Positions 28,580 to 37,340 are shown, counted from the stretch's first letter. The stretch is DNA of 64,000 bases from Lentibacillus saliphilus (GCF_019093865.1 NZ_JABJXD010000009.1:39390-103389), one strand, 5' to 3'. Translations and numbers: made by a program. Notes: generated by a model not told the origin, from the letters alone.

Positions 28580-29573
28580 AGGTTTAAAAAAGTACTTTCC
28601 GATAAAAGGTGGCGTTTTTGGTAAAGTCGTTGGTCAGGTTAAAGCGGTTGATGATGTATCGTTTGAAGTCATGGAAGGCGAAATCCTAGGTATTGTTGGG
28701 GAATCAGGCTGTGGTAAATCAACGACGGGGAAGACGCTATTGCGTTTAGTGGAACCAACTGAAGGTAATATCTTTTTTAACGACGAGTCGATCACTGAAC
28801 TAAGTGACGAGAAGATGCGTTTACTTCGACGCGATATGCAAATCATTTTTCAGGACCCATATGCATCATTAAATCCACGACATACCGTAGAAAAAATAAT
28901 TGGGGAACCATTGCTTGTTCATGGCATGAAGTCAGCTCAAGCGCGAAAGGAAAGGGTTAAGCAGTTGCTAGAGGTCGTCGGTTTAAGTGCGTACCACGCA
29001 TCGCGCTATCCTCACCAATTCAGTGGTGGTCAGCGTCAAAGAATCGGTATTGCCCGTGCTTTGGCGAACAATCCAAAACTTATTATATGTGATGAACCCG
29101 TTTCAGCACTCGATGTTTCGGTTCAATCACAAATTCTTAACCTGATGGAGGAATTGAGAGATCAATTCAATCTGACTTATGTGTTTATTGCACATGATTT
29201 AAGTGTTGTCAAACATATTAGTGACCGAGTAGGCGTTATGTATCTCGGAAGAATGGTCGAGCTGGCCAATAAGGATGCCCTATATGACACACCTAAGCAT
29301 CCGTATACGCAAGCACTCCTGTCGGCTGTTCCATTACCAGATCCGGATGATAAGCAGGATCGGATTATCTTACAAGGGGATGTTCCTAGTCCAGCGAATC
29401 CTCCTACTGGATGCGCGTTTCATACAAGATGTCCTTATGTGATGGATGTTTGTAAGGCTGTGAGGCCTGAATGGAAGGAAGTATCAGAAGATCATTTTGC
29501 GGCATGTCATTTATATAATGATAACGATCAAAGTGAGGAACAGCAGAAACCACTCATGCAGGTAGAATCATAA
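28554..29573 (+). CDS. appF: Oligopeptide ABC transporter ATP-binding protein (AppF-like)
   Basis: Second ATPase of the peptide importer. ATG 28554 follows GGGAGGTGG and gives 339 residues; translation is coupled to the upstream gene. Walker A GESGCGKS is at 49-56, signature FSGGQRQR near 160, Walker B ICDEP near 183, and a C-terminal oligopeptide_HPY region with CAFHTRCPY near 290. OppF/DppF proteins heterodimerise with the D-type ATPase. Confidence 0.92.
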   Translation: MTKPLLKVEGLKKYFPIKGGVFGKVVGQVKAVDDVSFEVMEGEILGIVGESGCGKSTTGKTLLRLVEPTEGNIFFNDESITELSDEKMRLLRRDMQIIFQDPYASLNPRHTVEKIIGEPLLVHGMKSAQARKERVKQLLEVVGLSAYHASRYPHQFSGGQRQRIGIARALANNPKLIICDEPVSALDVSVQSQILNLMEELRDQFNLTYVFIAHDLSVVKHISDRVGVMYLGRMVELANKDALYDTPKHPYTQALLSAVPLPDPDDKQDRIILQGDVPSPANPPTGCAFHTRCPYVMDVCKAVRPEWKEVSEDHFAACHLYNDNDQSEEQQKPLMQVES

Positions 29574-29719
29574 TCAATCGTAGCTACCGATTTATAAACA
29601 ATCGGACCGTTCAATAAAGACTTGAACGACGTAACCATTTATCAACGGGTTCAACGCACTCATGATGTTGACCATTCATGTAATGGTTAATATATATTAA
29701 ATTAAATGGGGGTAAAAAA

Positions 29720-31360
29720 ATGAAAAAGCTGAGATGGCTCACGATGTTGGCTTTGCTGGGGGCATTCATGCTTATCGTTGCAGCATGTAGCGATGATCAA
29801 GACACTTCAAGTAACGGTGGGAATAATGATAATGCAGGAAGTGACGATGAACAAGTCCTCGTCTTTGCACGTGGTGGTGATTCGGAAAGTCTTGACCCAG
29901 GTAGTACGACAGATGGGGAATCATCACGAGTCACGAAACAGGTTCTAGAAGGCTTACTACAGTTTAAAAAAGAATCGTTTGAACTAGAAGGGGCGCTCGC
30001 TCATGACTGGAGTGTGTCAGATGATGGGTTGACTTACACTTTCCAGCTTGAAGAAGGGGTAACGTTTCATGATGGTGAACCGTTTAATGCAGACGCCGTC
30101 AAGCTAAACTTTGAACGTTGGGCAGATCCTAGCCATGAATATGCGTTTAGTGATGATGGGTATGCCTATTCAATGTACGGCACGATGTTTGGTGGCTTCA
30201 AAGGTGATGACGGTCACGTGATTGATGAAATCAATGTGCTTAATGATTATGAAATCGAATTTGTCTTGAATCGTCCACTTGGCTTTTTCTTACAAAATCT
30301 AGGAATGACGTACTTCGCAATTACGTCTCCTAAAGCATTAGAAGAGCACGGAGCTGCTATAAATGAAAATCCAGTAGGCACAGGTCCTTTTAAATTTGTG
30401 AGCTGGAGCAAAGACGATACCATTGTCTTGGAAAAATTTGAAGATTACCGTGTCGATGGTTTACCAAAGCTTGATAAGGTCATTTTTGAAGTCATTCCAG
30501 AAAATGCGTCTCGCCTAATTGCACTCCGCTCTGGCGACATCGATATCATGGATGGATTGAATCCGGATGATGCTGCGAGTGTCGAGTCCGAATCAGAATT
30601 AAAATTATATACCCGTGCAGAAAACAACTTTGGCTACGTCGGTATGAACACTGAAAAGGAATATTTGAATGAGGTTGAAGTGCGTCAAGCGATTAATCAT
30701 GCGATTGATCGTCAAGCGATTGCTGACGCATTATATGCTGGCTATGCAAATCCAGCGAAAAACCCATTGCCACCAGGCTACCTCGGATACAATGATGACA
30801 TACCAGGTTATGAGTATGATCTTGATAAAGCAAAAGCATTACTGGAAGAAGCAGGATATGCAGATGGATTTGACATTGATCTTTGGACAATGCCGGTTGC
30901 TAGACCTTACATGCCAGATCCAGAAACAGTTGCGGAAATCGTGCAAAACAATCTAGGTCAGATTGGAATCAATGTCAATATTGTAAGGGAAGAATGGGCA
31001 CCGTATCTTGAAAAAACCGCCCAAGGAGAACAAGACCTATTTATGCTCGGTTGGTCTGGAACAAATGGTGATCCTGACTATTTCCTAAGCAGTTTATTGC
31101 ATGGGGATAATGCGGGAAGCAGTAACAGGACGTTCTATAAAAATAGTGAAGTTGACGAGTTGCTTGATCAAGCTAAAGTATCTGTAGACCAAGATGAACG
31201 TGCTTCACTTTATAAAGAAGCACAAAAGATCATTTCGGAAGAATCTCCAATGGTCACATTGGTTCACTCTACACCTGTTCTAGCAGCTAGCGCAGCTGTC
31301 AAAAATTATGTGCCACATCCATCGACAAGTGAATCGTTGGCTGAGGTTGAACTAGATTAA
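29720..31360 (+). CDS. appA: Peptide-binding lipoprotein (SBP family 5, AppA-like)
   Basis: This is the extracellular solute-binding protein that hands peptides to the permease. The 546-residue protein has a lipoprotein signal with the lipobox Cys at 23, an Asp/Asn-rich linker, and a full SBP_bac_5 domain; the family segment VEVRQAINHAID is near 325. The mature protein is strongly acidic, as expected for a surface protein of a salt-tolerant cell. The substrate cannot be decided from sequence; oligopeptide fits gene order, but dipeptide or glutathione is possible. Confidence 0.88.
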   Translation: MKKLRWLTMLALLGAFMLIVAACSDDQDTSSNGGNNDNAGSDDEQVLVFARGGDSESLDPGSTTDGESSRVTKQVLEGLLQFKKESFELEGALAHDWSVSDDGLTYTFQLEEGVTFHDGEPFNADAVKLNFERWADPSHEYAFSDDGYAYSMYGTMFGGFKGDDGHVIDEINVLNDYEIEFVLNRPLGFFLQNLGMTYFAITSPKALEEHGAAINENPVGTGPFKFVSWSKDDTIVLEKFEDYRVDGLPKLDKVIFEVIPENASRLIALRSGDIDIMDGLNPDDAASVESESELKLYTRAENNFGYVGMNTEKEYLNEVEVRQAINHAIDRQAIADALYAGYANPAKNPLPPGYLGYNDDIPGYEYDLDKAKALLEEAGYADGFDIDLWTMPVARPYMPDPETVAEIVQNNLGQIGINVNIVREEWAPYLEKTAQGEQDLFMLGWSGTNGDPDYFLSSLLHGDNAGSSNRTFYKNSEVDELLDQAKVSVDQDERASLYKEAQKIISEESPMVTLVHSTPVLAASAAVKNYVPHPSTSESLAEVELD

Positions 31361-31374
31361 TAGATTAAAGATAT

Positions 31375-31398
31375 GGGGTGGCACTCAGCTGCTGCCCC
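31375..31398 (+). terminator. Attenuating hairpin between binding protein and permeases
   Basis: GGGGTGGCA can pair with TGCTGCCCC (two G-U pairs) and is followed by TTTCCTTT. Such hairpins are common after binding-protein genes and lower expression of the permease genes relative to the binding protein. Confidence 0.6.
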
Positions 31399-31452
31399 TT
31401 TCCTTTAACTAAGATGACATGAGTTTAAGGCTTTTAAAACAACTGGGGTGAT

Positions 31453-32457
31453 ATGGTGTTTGCCTACACAATGAGACGCATCTTAATGCTCATTCCTGTT
31501 TTATTTGGAATGACACTCATTACATTTTCGATTGTACATTTAATTCCGGGTAATCCCGCTCAGGTCATTCTGGGAGAAACCGCCACACAGGAAGCGATCA
31601 ATAATCTTGAGGAAAATATGGGATTGAACAAGCCTTATTTTGTGCAATATGGAATCTATATACAAGATTTGCTTCAGGGTGATTTAGGGACATCGCTACG
31701 ATCCAAGACGGATATTGCCCAGGAAATATGGCCCTATATTGCTGCGACTCTAGAGTTAACTTTTTTTGCGATGATATTTGCAGTGTTTGTTGGAACCAAT
31801 GCAGGTATTATTAGCGCTTGGAAGCAAAATTCTTTGTTTGATTATGTCGCTATGCTGATCGCGTTAGTAGGTGTGTCAATGCCAATTTTTTGGCTAGGTC
31901 TCATGGAACAATGGGTATTTTCTCAAGAGCTCGGTTGGCTGCCAGCAACGGGCAGAGAGAATAGCAGAGATCCGATTGAGCCGATTACGTATTTTTATGT
32001 ACTGGACGCTTTGTTGCAGTTGGATTTTTCAAGAGCTATTACGGTTTTGAAGCATCTTATTTTGCCAAGTATCGCATTAGGGACGATACCGATGGCCATT
32101 ATTGCACGTATGACGCGTTCTAGCATGCTTGAAGTCATGAAATCGGATTATATCAGAACGGTTGAAGCAAAAGGGGCGGGACAATTTATTATTGTCTATA
32201 AGCACGCACTAAAAAATGCTGTGATTCCTGTGTTAACCGTTATCGGACTTCAAACAGGTGTGCTATTAGGTGGGGCCATTTTAACTGAAACGATCTTTGG
32301 CTGGCCAGGCATTGGAAGATATGTATTTGATGCGATTAGCTTTCGGGACTACCCTGTTATTCAATCAGGCATTTTAGTAGTTGCGTTCTTTTTTGTCATC
32401 ATTAATCTGATTGTTGATCTGCTTTATACGTACATTGATCCAAGGATTAAGTATTAA
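31453..32457 (+). CDS. appB: Peptide ABC transporter permease (AppB-like)
   Basis: Membrane subunit of the importer, 334 residues with six predicted helices. The N-terminal motif (RRILMLIPVLFGMTLITF) is typical of the OppB/DppB family. The EAA loop contacting the ATPase lies near 235-255 (VEAKGAG). GGGGTG precedes ATG 31453. The partner permease follows 12 bases downstream. Confidence 0.92.
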   Translation: MVFAYTMRRILMLIPVLFGMTLITFSIVHLIPGNPAQVILGETATQEAINNLEENMGLNKPYFVQYGIYIQDLLQGDLGTSLRSKTDIAQEIWPYIAATLELTFFAMIFAVFVGTNAGIISAWKQNSLFDYVAMLIALVGVSMPIFWLGLMEQWVFSQELGWLPATGRENSRDPIEPITYFYVLDALLQLDFSRAITVLKHLILPSIALGTIPMAIIARMTRSSMLEVMKSDYIRTVEAKGAGQFIIVYKHALKNAVIPVLTVIGLQTGVLLGGAILTETIFGWPGIGRYVFDAISFRDYPVIQSGILVVAFFFVIINLIVDLLYTYIDPRIKY

Positions 32458-32469
32458 GGGGGGAACAGG

Positions 32470-33390
32470 ATGACGATAGAGGAAAAAGATCATAAAGACC
32501 AGCGTTTAGCCCCTCAACAACAACTTCTGGAAGATGAAGATATTGAAGTCGTGTCACCGTTTCGAGATGCTGTTCGACAATTAAGAAAAAACCGCATGGC
32601 TGTTGCTGGCTTCTCTGTAATCGTATTTTTTATTTTATTAGGGATCTTTGGCCCGCTGTTTACGCCGTATACGTATGATGGACAAGTTCTTACAAATCGC
32701 TTGTTGCCACCATCTGCTGAAAACTGGCTCGGTACAGATGATGTCGGACGTGATTTATTTACGCGGGTGGCATATGGGGCAAGAATATCATTAATGGTCG
32801 GTTTTTTTGCGGTAACGGGTGCGCTTTTTTTCGGAACAATACTTGGCGTGATCTCGGGTTATTATGGGCGTTGGATTGATATGCTCATCTCAAGGATTTT
32901 TGACATATTGCTTGCCTTTCCGAGTATTTTGTTGGCCATTGCAATTGTTGCTATTCTAGGCCCATCGCTACAAAATGCCTTGATCGCCATTGCCATTATT
33001 AATATACCGATTTTTGGTCGACTCGTACGCTCTAAAGTGATTAGTTTAAGAGAAGAAGAGTTTGTTATGGCAGCTCGTGCTCAAGGGATGAAAAACGGAC
33101 GGATCGTTATGCATCATATATTACCAAACAGTCTCGCTCCGATTATCGTTCAAGCGACACTGGGATTTGGTACAGCGATTTTAGAAGCTGCTGCTTTAGG
33201 CTTTCTGGGGCTAGGTGCAAAGGCACCAAAACCGGAATGGGGTAAAATGCTGGCTGATTCACGAGATTTTATTCAGCTGGCGCCTTGGACGTTAATTGTT
33301 CCAGGCCTGTCGATTATGCTCGTCGTGCTCGGCTTTAACTTAATAGGTGATGGTTTGCGTGACGCCCTTGATCCAAAAATGAAAAATTAA
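32470..33390 (+). CDS. appC: Peptide ABC transporter permease (AppC-like)
   Basis: Second membrane subunit, 306 residues. A charged N-terminal tail of about 45 residues is followed by six helices. The OppC/DppC hallmark HWLGTDDVGRD-type segment (NWLGTDDVGRDL) is near 88-99 and the EAA loop (AARAQGM) near 200. Last gene of the operon; directly downstream lies the end of a dispersed repeat, and no ordinary terminator is visible before it. Confidence 0.92.
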   Translation: MTIEEKDHKDQRLAPQQQLLEDEDIEVVSPFRDAVRQLRKNRMAVAGFSVIVFFILLGIFGPLFTPYTYDGQVLTNRLLPPSAENWLGTDDVGRDLFTRVAYGARISLMVGFFAVTGALFFGTILGVISGYYGRWIDMLISRIFDILLAFPSILLAIAIVAILGPSLQNALIAIAIINIPIFGRLVRSKVISLREEEFVMAARAQGMKNGRIVMHHILPNSLAPIIVQATLGFGTAILEAAALGFLGLGAKAPKPEWGKMLADSRDFIQLAPWTLIVPGLSIMLVVLGFNLIGDGLRDALDPKMKN

Positions 33391-33393
33391 CTA

Positions 33394-33968
33394 AGAGAGG
33401 CTGGGACAAAAGAGGTTTAATCAAATAAAGAGACGAAGAATACGACCGCTCCGAAAATATACTTCGCGACAGACAACCAGGACGGTTTAGTGTCGATGTT
33501 GGTGCAGGACGCACCGTATTTAATCGACCGACAAACACGATGTTTTAGTGTCGACGTTGGTCACAGGACGTGACCGAACTTAGGCGACCGTGGGCTAACA
33601 GGAGGTTAGTCGTTCGATGTTGGCGCAGGACGCGCCGAATTTAACGAACGACAACCAGGACGGTTTAGTGTCGACGTTGGCGCAGGACGCGCCGAACTTA
33701 ACGACCGACAACCAGGACGGTTTAGTGTCGACGTTGGCGCAGGACGCGCCGAACTTAGTCGACCATCCCCTCGGGGAGCCTCGGGCCAACACGATGTTGG
33801 TCATGAAGGCGTGGCGATTGTCGTCGCGGTCTTAGCCTTCCTTCCCCACGCACTGCGGGGTCTCGCCTATGCCTTCCTCCCACAGGAGTCTGCGTATATT
33901 TCCGGAGCTAATGGTGAGTATTGTTCGTCTTTTGAGTTAAACTTTAAGTTATGTCCCAACCTCTTTGA
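33394..33968 (+). repeat. Composite dispersed repeat element, copy 1
   Basis: The element is bounded by imperfect inverted ends: GAGGCTGGGACAAAAG at about 33397 and the complement of GAGGTTGGGACATAACTT at about 33947-33965. Inside are a segment around CGACCGCTCCGAAAATATAC (33441), an array of hairpins (33470-33765), and a segment 33776-33945 that recurs inverted at 63635-63867. It has no transposase. Base composition is more GC-rich than neighbouring genes. Open frames across it encode only the tandem repeat and are not genes. It resembles dispersed non-coding repeats known in Bacillaceae, but I cannot name the family. Confidence 0.85.
33470..33765 (+). repeat. Array of five covarying hairpins
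   Basis: Five tandem units of about 57-63 bases (hairpins at 33492-33528, 33550-33588, 33609-33652, 33670-33705 and 33727-33763). Each has an outer stem GTCG/CGAC, an inner stem, and the loop AGGAC. The inner stem changes in a matched way: GGTGC/GCACC, GGTCAC/GTGACC, then GGCGC/GCGCC three times. The third unit has a longer outer stem, GTCGTTCG/CGAACGAC. Matched changes show the pairing is selected. Confidence 0.85.
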
Positions 33969-33982
33969 CGTTTATAAGGCTA

Positions 33983-34780
33983 TTATTCTGTAACGTCGAC
34001 TGTGTATGTGTCATGTTCATGTAAGTCTTTCTCATCTTCTACGTGAATTTGAATAGAGTATGTTCCTGTGCTTGAAAATGAGTGTACGGCTTTGTACTCA
34101 CCAGCTTTTGTCGCTTCAGCATCGAGCCATTCGTGCTTTTCATCTCCGTCTTGCCATATTTCATATTTCACTGAAACATCTTCTAACGGTTCATCTCCTA
34201 AATGTAAATGGACGATTAAATCGGTGGCAGCGCCTACGTTAATCTTATCAAGCTCCATGAAATGCATCGAAAAGCCCTCCGCCCCATGGCTATCATGTTG
34301 ATCATCATTGTGATCGCTATGACTGTTATGATCATCATGACCAGCATTTTCAGCATAAGCTGCTTCTGCTGTACCACCTTCTCCAACCTTTATCGTTCGT
34401 TTAGGCATCGTATGCTGATCTGCTGCATCAGTATGAGCATACATTTCGAATTCGGCATCTTGGTCAAAAGTTACATCTGCTGTGTATGTTCCATCATCAT
34501 TGTTGACACCATCGATAAACGTACTGTTGTCTTGATCGCCGGAGATCCAATACTCAAATTTAACCTCTGCATCTGTTACTGTATCGTCACCGAGAGTTAC
34601 AATTGCTTCAAGTGTCACAGTGTCTCCAACAGAAGCTGTTTCTGGCGGATTAAATTCAACCTCTAAAATATCGATCGTATCGCCATTAGATTCATCATCG
34701 TTGTTGCCATTGTCACTACCACATGCTGCTAAAACCCCTAGTATGATCAGCGTTGATAATAAAAACCACATTCTTTTCAT
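33983..34780 (-). CDS. YtkA-like domain lipoprotein with His-rich linker
   Basis: A secreted lipoprotein of 265 residues: signal peptide with lipobox Cys20, an acidic linker, a first YtkA/FixH-like beta domain (about 36-132), a His/Asp-rich linker (148-165, seven or more His), and a second YtkA-like domain (about 168-263). GAGGGGGA precedes the ATG. The function is not established. The His-rich linker and the neighbouring sco gene suggest binding or delivery of copper or another metal outside the membrane; this is inference. Confidence 0.8.
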   Translation of the reverse strand: MKRMWFLLSTLIILGVLAACGSDNGNNDDESNGDTIDILEVEFNPPETASVGDTVTLEAIVTLGDDTVTDAEVKFEYWISGDQDNSTFIDGVNNDDGTYTADVTFDQDAEFEMYAHTDAADQHTMPKRTIKVGEGGTAEAAYAENAGHDDHNSHSDHNDDQHDSHGAEGFSMHFMELDKINVGAATDLIVHLHLGDEPLEDVSVKYEIWQDGDEKHEWLDAEATKAGEYKAVHSFSSTGTYSIQIHVEDEKDLHEHDTYTVDVTE

Positions 34781-34805
34781 TTTTAAATCCCCCTCTGTTT
34801 TTTAC

Positions 34806-35390
34806 CTAGTCTTTTGTGACGACTTTAAGATCGTTTACAATGTCATCTAGTGAATCAGACATGACCCCATTGTAATTTTTTATGACTTCTCCCTCTGGGT
34901 TGACCAAATAAAAGCGTGTTCCGTGTGTAATTTGGTCCGTTCCAACCGGTGCTTCTTTTAAAGCTGAGCGAAATGATTTAATAGAGAGCTCTTTAATCGT
35001 CTGAAAATCAGGCGTTGTTAAGAAAACCCAGTTACTCAAATCGGCATCATAGCTTTCGGCATACTCTTTTAAGACATCTGGTGTGTCTCTCTCTGGATCA
35101 ACGCTAAAAGAAACGAGTTGAACATCATTAATATCATTTTCCTTCATCATGTCTTGCAGTTTAGACATATTTGTTGTCATCGGCAGACAAACGGTTACAC
35201 AATTCGTAAAGACAAAATCAGCAATCCACCATTTCCCCTCTAAATCTTTATTAGAGAATGTTTCATGATCCTGTGTGATAAATTCAAACTCATGAACAGT
35301 TTCGGACATATTCGTTTCGATCTCTGAATTGTTACAGGCGGTTAAGGTCAGTAAAACAGCTAAAAAAATGATTATGACGTAATGCTTCAT
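34806..35390 (-). CDS. SCO1/SenC family copper chaperone lipoprotein
   Basis: Sco proteins deliver copper to, or reduce, the CuA centre of cytochrome c oxidase. The 194-residue lipoprotein has its lipobox Cys at 19 and a thioredoxin-like fold with the copper-binding CxxxC at Cys64 and Cys68 (CVTVC) and His156. It resembles B. subtilis YpmQ/ScoA. It lies 25 bases from the YtkA-like lipoprotein gene and probably shares its transcript. Confidence 0.9.
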   Translation of the reverse strand: MKHYVIIIFLAVLLTLTACNNSEIETNMSETVHEFEFITQDHETFSNKDLEGKWWIADFVFTNCVTVCLPMTTNMSKLQDMMKENDINDVQLVSFSVDPERDTPDVLKEYAESYDADLSNWVFLTTPDFQTIKELSIKSFRSALKEAPVGTDQITHGTRFYLVNPEGEVIKNYNGVMSDSLDDIVNDLKVVTKD

Positions 35391-35442
35391 GTTATCAGTC
35401 CCTTCATATATGTATTAAGCGCTTGCAGGTTTCGGCTGTGAA

Positions 35443-36030
35443 TTACTCTTCACCTGTTGAACAACAGTCGGCTCCAGTGTGCATTTGAGATATTAGTCGC
35501 TCATTAGCCTCATTAAATGAATAAACATCTCCACCAAAGCCTGTTACAAACTTTTCGGCATGAGAGCCCCATTGGAACGGGAGTACTTGTGGCTTGCAGC
35601 ATTGCATATCGAGTGATGTGTCCATCACATAGACCGCGTGATAAGCACTCGTTGTTGTACCTGTAAGAAAGTCATGACAGATTGCTTGTACGACGTCTTC
35701 ATCTGATAATTGTTGGTGACGTAAGATGCCACAGTGTGCACAACAAAACGTTTCAACTTGATGGTTACTAAGGATGAGTCTATACGCCATTCGATCCTCA
35801 ACTGTTCGATGACAGAGCTTGCAGCCGTTTTGATATACCGTTTGATCATTCGAGGCAAGCGAAATGCCACCAAATGTTTTAATAATCGTGCCATCCTCAA
35901 TGAGAGGTTTTATATCACGGTGTACGGTCATTTCAGAAACCCCAAGCTGTGTGCTCAGATCAGAAATTTTGATGCTCTTAAATTGTTGTATCAACTCCTT
36001 AATGCGATGACGCCTTTCGACAGGAAGCAA
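35443..36030 (-). CDS. DeoR-type regulator with Cys-rich NosL-like domain
   Basis: Residues 1-57 form a DeoR-type winged helix-turn-helix (SDLSTQLGVSEMTVHRDI). Instead of the usual sugar-phosphate domain, the rest is a domain with cysteines at 71, 74, 97, 98, 101, 145, 146, 190 and 191, and a pattern (TTTSAYHAVYV ... HAEKFVTGFGG) that recalls NosL-type copper proteins. TTG 36030 is chosen because AAGGAG lies nine bases upstream; TTG 36039 would touch the binding site. Beside sco and a His-rich lipoprotein, it is probably a metal- or redox-sensing regulator; not proven. Confidence 0.72.
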   Translation of the reverse strand: MLPVERRHRIKELIQQFKSIKISDLSTQLGVSEMTVHRDIKPLIEDGTIIKTFGGISLASNDQTVYQNGCKLCHRTVEDRMAYRLILSNHQVETFCCAHCGILRHQQLSDEDVVQAICHDFLTGTTTSAYHAVYVMDTSLDMQCCKPQVLPFQWGSHAEKFVTGFGGDVYSFNEANERLISQMHTGADCCSTGEE

Positions 36031-36376
36031 TATGGGCAACTCCTTTTAAAGAAATAGTTTTGCATGTTTGAATTTAACACATTCTCACACAGTATAACAT
36101 GGAAACTATCGGTAATTGTGATGAAGTGTTGAACATTTTATGACTAAACTGAAGAAACAAAGAAGAATTAGTAGATGAACGAACGGTTTCAAAAGAAGAA
36201 TAAAAAACGTTGTGTATTCTAAGAACTATAATGTTGATAGATAATGACGGACTAATTTCTGCAAAAGGACGCATAGCTTCTAAACCTACTTTAAAGCACG
36301 TCACCGGGCAATATGCTAGAATGATATGTGCTATGAACGTTTGCGAGATTCATCGTAAACAAATTGAGGAGGATGT
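36031..36376. other. Divergent intergenic region
   Basis: Minus strand: an extended -10 (TGTTATACT, about 36099-36091) serves the DeoR-type gene. Plus strand: TGCTAGAAT (36314-36322) is an extended -10 for the SMR pair. I see no gene and no guanidine-I riboswitch core. Confidence 0.5.
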
Positions 36377-36379
36377 ATG

Positions 36380-36730
36380 ATGGCTTGGTTCTATGTATTG
36401 CTTGCGGCGATTGTGGAAGTGTTTTGGGTCATCGGTTTAAAGTACTCAAGTACGTTTCTTGAATGGACAGGAACGGTTATCGTCATTGTGCTTAGTTTCT
36501 ACTTTATTATTAAGGCATGTGAAACACTCCCATCAGGGACGGTATATGCAGTATTTACAGGATCTGGCGCAGCAGCGATTGTTCTCATTGACTTTATATT
36601 ATTTGACGCTGACTTTTCTTGGGCGAAAATCGGGTTTATCGCTCTGATTGTGTTTGGCGTTATTGGGATTAAGATGACAACAATTGAAAAAGGGCAAGAA
36701 CAACAGGTGGAAATAGGAGGGGATAAGTGA
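36380..36730 (+). CDS. SMR family transporter subunit 1
   Basis: Small multidrug resistance protein of 116 residues and four helices, with the essential membrane Glu13. ATG 36380 is preferred (GGAGG seven bases upstream). It is paired with a second SMR gene overlapping by one base, like ykkCD or ebrAB of B. subtilis, so the two probably form a heterodimeric proton-driven exporter of quaternary ammonium compounds or guanidinium. The charged tail (IEKGQEQQVEIGGDK) is typical of the longer partner in such pairs. Confidence 0.88.
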   Translation: MAWFYVLLAAIVEVFWVIGLKYSSTFLEWTGTVIVIVLSFYFIIKACETLPSGTVYAVFTGSGAAAIVLIDFILFDADFSWAKIGFIALIVFGVIGIKMTTIEKGQEQQVEIGGDK

Positions 36731-37044
36731 TGGCATGGCTTTTTCTTGTGATTGCAAGTTTGGGTGAAATTTTTGGTGTCATGAGTATTAATGTTTACGT
36801 CCGTCACAAAACCCTTCTTCGCCTTGGATTTGTTGTCATCGCTTTTTCGTTTGGTTTTATTTTTCTGTCCTTGGCAATGCGTGATATCGCCTTAGGAACA
36901 GCATACGCAATTTGGACCGGGCTTGGTGCAGCTGGGGCGGTGTTAATGGGCATTGTCTTTTTCGGTGAATCCGCAGGCTGGAAGCGGCTTTTCTTTTTAG
37001 CCTGTATCATCGCAGGTGCTGTCGGTCTAAAAGCCGTCGAATAA
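36730..37044 (+). CDS. SMR family transporter subunit 2
   Basis: Second subunit of the pair, 104 residues with four helices and the essential Glu13. ATG 36730 overlaps the upstream stop codon (TGATG) and has GGAGGGG nine bases before it. Unequal pairs of this kind insert in opposite orientations. The substrate cannot be predicted; the SWxG signature segments of guanidinium exporters are not clear. Confidence 0.88.
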   Translation: MAWLFLVIASLGEIFGVMSINVYVRHKTLLRLGFVVIAFSFGFIFLSLAMRDIALGTAYAIWTGLGAAGAVLMGIVFFGESAGWKRLFFLACIIAGAVGLKAVE

Positions 37045-37086
37045 GTTAAATTACCTTTATAACTAAATCCAAAAGGAGTGGTTCGG

Positions 37087-37326
37087 GTGGAAACGGTGAT
37101 CGTTTATACGAGAACGTCTTGCCCTTTATGTGAGGACGCTATAGCCCTGTTACATATGTTGCAATTAGAGTATGACATTGTAATTGAAGAACGCGACATT
37201 GAAACGAATGATGAATGGCTAGAAGCCTACCAATTAGTCATTCCAGTTGTGGAGGTCAAAGGAAGACAGTTGAATGCTCAACAGATTAACGACGATACAC
37301 TTAAGCAATTACTCCATGAAAAATGA
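37087..37326 (+). CDS. Glutaredoxin-like protein
   Basis: A 79-residue thioredoxin-fold protein with the redox motif CPLC at 12-15. GTG 37087 follows AAGGAG by eight bases; GTG 37078 is inside that site. It matches the short 'glutaredoxin family protein' (DUF836-like) often found just before cggR in Bacillaceae. The cis-Pro (IPVVEV) is near 56. Its partner is unknown; bacillithiol or thioredoxin are candidates given bshB2 and trxB nearby. Confidence 0.82.
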   Translation: METVIVYTRTSCPLCEDAIALLHMLQLEYDIVIEERDIETNDEWLEAYQLVIPVVEVKGRQLNAQQINDDTLKQLLHEK

Positions 37327-37340
37327 GCCCTGTCAAATAG

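Noticed and set aside
33470..33765. CRISPR array or integron attC array
   Set aside because: Units have internal dyad symmetry and no variable spacers, no cas genes are near, and there are no attC core sites, cassettes or integrase.
33595..33835. Overlapping open frames on both strands encoding a repeated Ala-Gln-Asp-Ala-Pro-Asn-Leu-type peptide
   Set aside because: They arise because two of the repeat steps are 57 bases, a multiple of three. There is no ribosome binding site, and the base changes follow the hairpin stems, not codons.
36300..36376. ykkC (guanidine-I) riboswitch upstream of the SMR pair
   Set aside because: The leader is too short and the conserved core sequences are not seen.
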